Shown: positions 7,101 through 7,751 of the stretch, piece after piece
Layout of the letters: every line of letters starts with the position of its first letter
How positions within the stretch are numbered: position 1 is the stretch's first letter
NCBI GenBank assembly: GCA_964555935.1
Contig: CAZKUN010000352.1
Location: forward strand, 1 to 7,751
Reading direction: 5' to 3'
Source of the DNA: CAZKUN01 sp964555935
Lineage (GTDB): Bacteria > Armatimonadota > Zipacnadia > Zipacnadales > VGFC01
DNA length: 7,751 nt
Position numbers and translations under genes: made by a program
The notes under the pieces: generated by a model
The model's input: only the letters and a program-made list of their open reading frames with translations
What the model was told of the DNA's origin: nothing
The model's database searches: none

Positions 7101-7751
7101 ACCGCTCGTAGACATCGTTTCGCTTGCCGCTGGTTAGCGGGATGTAGCGCGTGCCTCCGTTGTAGCTGGTCTTCCCGTCCTTGATCTCGTTCACCGCGTA
7201 GGGCTCCGACGCGTTCGAGAGATACCAGTCGGTATTCCCCATGAGGAACAGCGGCTTGCCGTCATGCTCGCTCACCGCCACCGCCGGCCGCGCTCCACGC
7301 CGCGCCGCCGGATAGAACGGCAGCGTGACGAGCTTCGGATTCACCAGCCCCTCCGCGTGACCGTACCTCACCTCCGCTATCTCACCGCCCGGCGCGACCA
7401 CGTCGATCACCAGGCTCTTGCCCCACATGCGATAGGTGTAGGTCACCTCCGCAGACTGCTCCCCGCAGTGCAGCCGCCACCGCGAGACAATCTTGTCAGA
7501 GCCCTCGGGACCGATCTGGGCGAAGTCAACGTCCCTCATCTGCTCCGTGCCAAGGTGCTCCGTTCGATCCGGCGGCTTCGGACCCTCGTCCGTGGCGAAG
7601 TAGACGCCGCCGCCCGCGCACGGACGCCCGACGCTCTCCCCGGCCACCACAAGCCCGATGTCCCCGAGCATCCCCGTATTGGGCTCGATGGCGAATTGCG
7701 TGCGCTCACCGGGGGCGCCACTGTAGCCTAGTTGCCAGGTGCCGCTCTCGC
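4129..7751 (-). CDS. Large putative glycoside hydrolase, TIM-barrel type, N-terminus outside the window
   Basis: The reading frame is open to the right edge, so the true start lies beyond it. The ATG at 7671 is internal: the 26 upstream codons read through (ESGTWQLGYSG...) without a stop. Numbering the visible 1206 residues from the edge: a beta-rich N-terminal region to about 240; a barrel-like region about 240-545 with strands RVWRAHG, EVVVTDHET, FVYGSYNNYTDF, STAYCDVHTA (Asp388), GPVYSEGNYHAF (Glu436) and GNTGMFFG; beta-rich modules about 600-880; a carbohydrate-binding-like beta-sandwich about 905-1036 (WLTLEGDLTPWRGQEVRI, DWACWAEMRIE); and a C-terminal beta domain about 1056-1206. Asp388 and Glu436 are candidate nucleophile and acid/base, an arrangement reminiscent of GH101 and related barrels, but I cannot assign a family. 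It ends 25 bases before a palindromic repeat. Substrate unknown. Confidence 0.9.
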   Translation of the reverse strand, partial: ESGTWQLGYSGAPGERTQFAIEPNTGMLGDIGLVVAGESVGRPCAGGGVYFATDEGPKPPDRTEHLGTEQMRDVDFAQIGPEGSDKIVSRWRLHCGEQSAEVTYTYRMWGKSLVIDVVAPGGEIAEVRYGHAEGLVNPKLVTLPFYPAARRGARPAVAVSEHDGKPLFLMGNTDWYLSNASEPYAVNEIKDGKTSYNGGTRYIPLTSGKRNDVYERFFVTVSERFEDVMPTIPNPVSEWKHITGTRVWRAHGASNREADAAHWRECHRYGMTEVVVTDHETGWRDEGESFTFRTRTAPGKGGDESQFEYARIMQDELGFVYGSYNNYTDFAPVNEYWSADRVSRMADNQLQTAWPRCYAPKPSRAIEFAAMLAPMIEEKFHFSTAYCDVHTAIAPWDRVDYDPRVPGAGTFAATFYSYGEIMLHQKKAWDGPVYSEGNYHAFYCGLTDGNYGQDYEYNPSANPWLVDFDLRKLHDLCCNFGMGNTGMFFGRDKSIGSNVREIDGSIDRFLAATVAFGHPGFLTYDGGGLRTALRSYYMIQQLGSEYCLSSVDEIRYADADGDLLDTSQALAVGAYKRSQVVSKYANECVTAANGSRDERMTVDAFGREVDLPPNGYAGWTKDGSVEVYSGDRTGARSDYAATPDYLFIDGRGTFARHEKAAGNGIVICRTLEGGGHEIIPFQAAEGGFAIGGAKATAIGEDRIELGEAKARVARGLTYVMPVEGAFSYLVSGADTPEVELTCERDAVIAGETVTVRGEENHRVEIPIDAKPGGRLWFEFEGAWIDFTVMPLADLQLALEENELVVTMQSNLDHRRKATVSVGDQRTDAPLDPATKSEARLDLGAPTREDLEVVTVGINSGKFGLAIQKVIRTTVGFRQLAGVPEAFAMGIRLRGKEETTDVAQTRAYIAPGRSSCDMDEKDGWMGHPPWSGAVGYSYATFGALTVPDVECVFRATVGKKDGSDPGDGMLYKAAVVEQDGTETIIGEQLVEQHEWLTLEGDLTPWRGQEVRIKMIVDVGEDDNSTGDWACWAEMRIETPTAVLTRVLEDDAERYRREAGPYPIDGLSVADLKAATSGFMRYDGCGLSGGTGDYGSDAVVNGIEIGPMIPAGGNERDGVWIEAVGVPLTAEAIATLQRRNTFALSNPKRDHFKVRRFWLELELADGRQCSSDISTGAFTQPPGWPYAEGVGVPHGEDIEVDVWFDVEE

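Noticed and set aside
6127..7137. 336-codon open frame on the plus strand
   Set aside because: It is antisense to the upstream hydrolase gene, with the Arg/Val/Pro-rich composition of a reverse-frame shadow and no recognisable motif.
7669..7671. ATG at 7671 as start of the upstream gene
   Set aside because: The frame continues upstream to the window edge without a stop, with no ribosome binding site or signal peptide at this ATG.

Overview
The window is GC-rich and almost entirely coding on the minus strand. It holds two very large genes that read right to left, plus a small family of intergenic palindromic repeats. There is no ribosomal RNA, tRNA, phage or transposase gene, and no CRISPR array. 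Large secreted proteins that look like uncharacterised glycoside hydrolases, high GC and REP-like palindromes together suggest an environmental, polysaccharide-degrading bacterium of the Planctomycetota, Armatimonadota or a neighbouring lineage. That placement is an inference from gene style; no phylogenetic marker is present.

Layout in transcription order (right to left). Positions 7751 to 4129 hold a gene whose start lies beyond the right edge. At least 1206 residues are visible: a beta-rich N-terminal part, a TIM-barrel-like catalytic region with candidate acidic residues, beta-sandwich modules and a C-terminal beta domain. Positions 4128 to 3816 are a 313-base intergenic region. It carries two tandem copies, 104 bases apart, of a 48-base palindromic element, followed by a good sigma70-like promoter, a leader with two small hairpins, and a ribosome binding site. 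Positions 3815 to 93 hold the second gene, 1240 residues with a clear signal peptide, resembling DUF6259-type glycoside-hydrolase-like proteins. A third copy of the palindromic element (8 to 55) lies just past its stop codon.

The two genes are co-directional and both look like extracytoplasmic carbohydrate-active enzymes, so a shared role in breaking down a complex glycan is plausible. The second gene nevertheless seems to have its own promoter.

The most interesting observations are these. (1) The 1240-residue protein carries the same alpha/beta domain twice, with its halves in opposite order (A-B before the barrel, B-A after it), as if one copy were circularly permuted. (2) In all three 48-base palindromes, every departure from perfect pairing is a G-T wobble on the plus strand, which implies selection or recognition of that folded strand. 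(3) A conserved tail of the element abuts both genes so closely that it overlaps both TGA stop codons.
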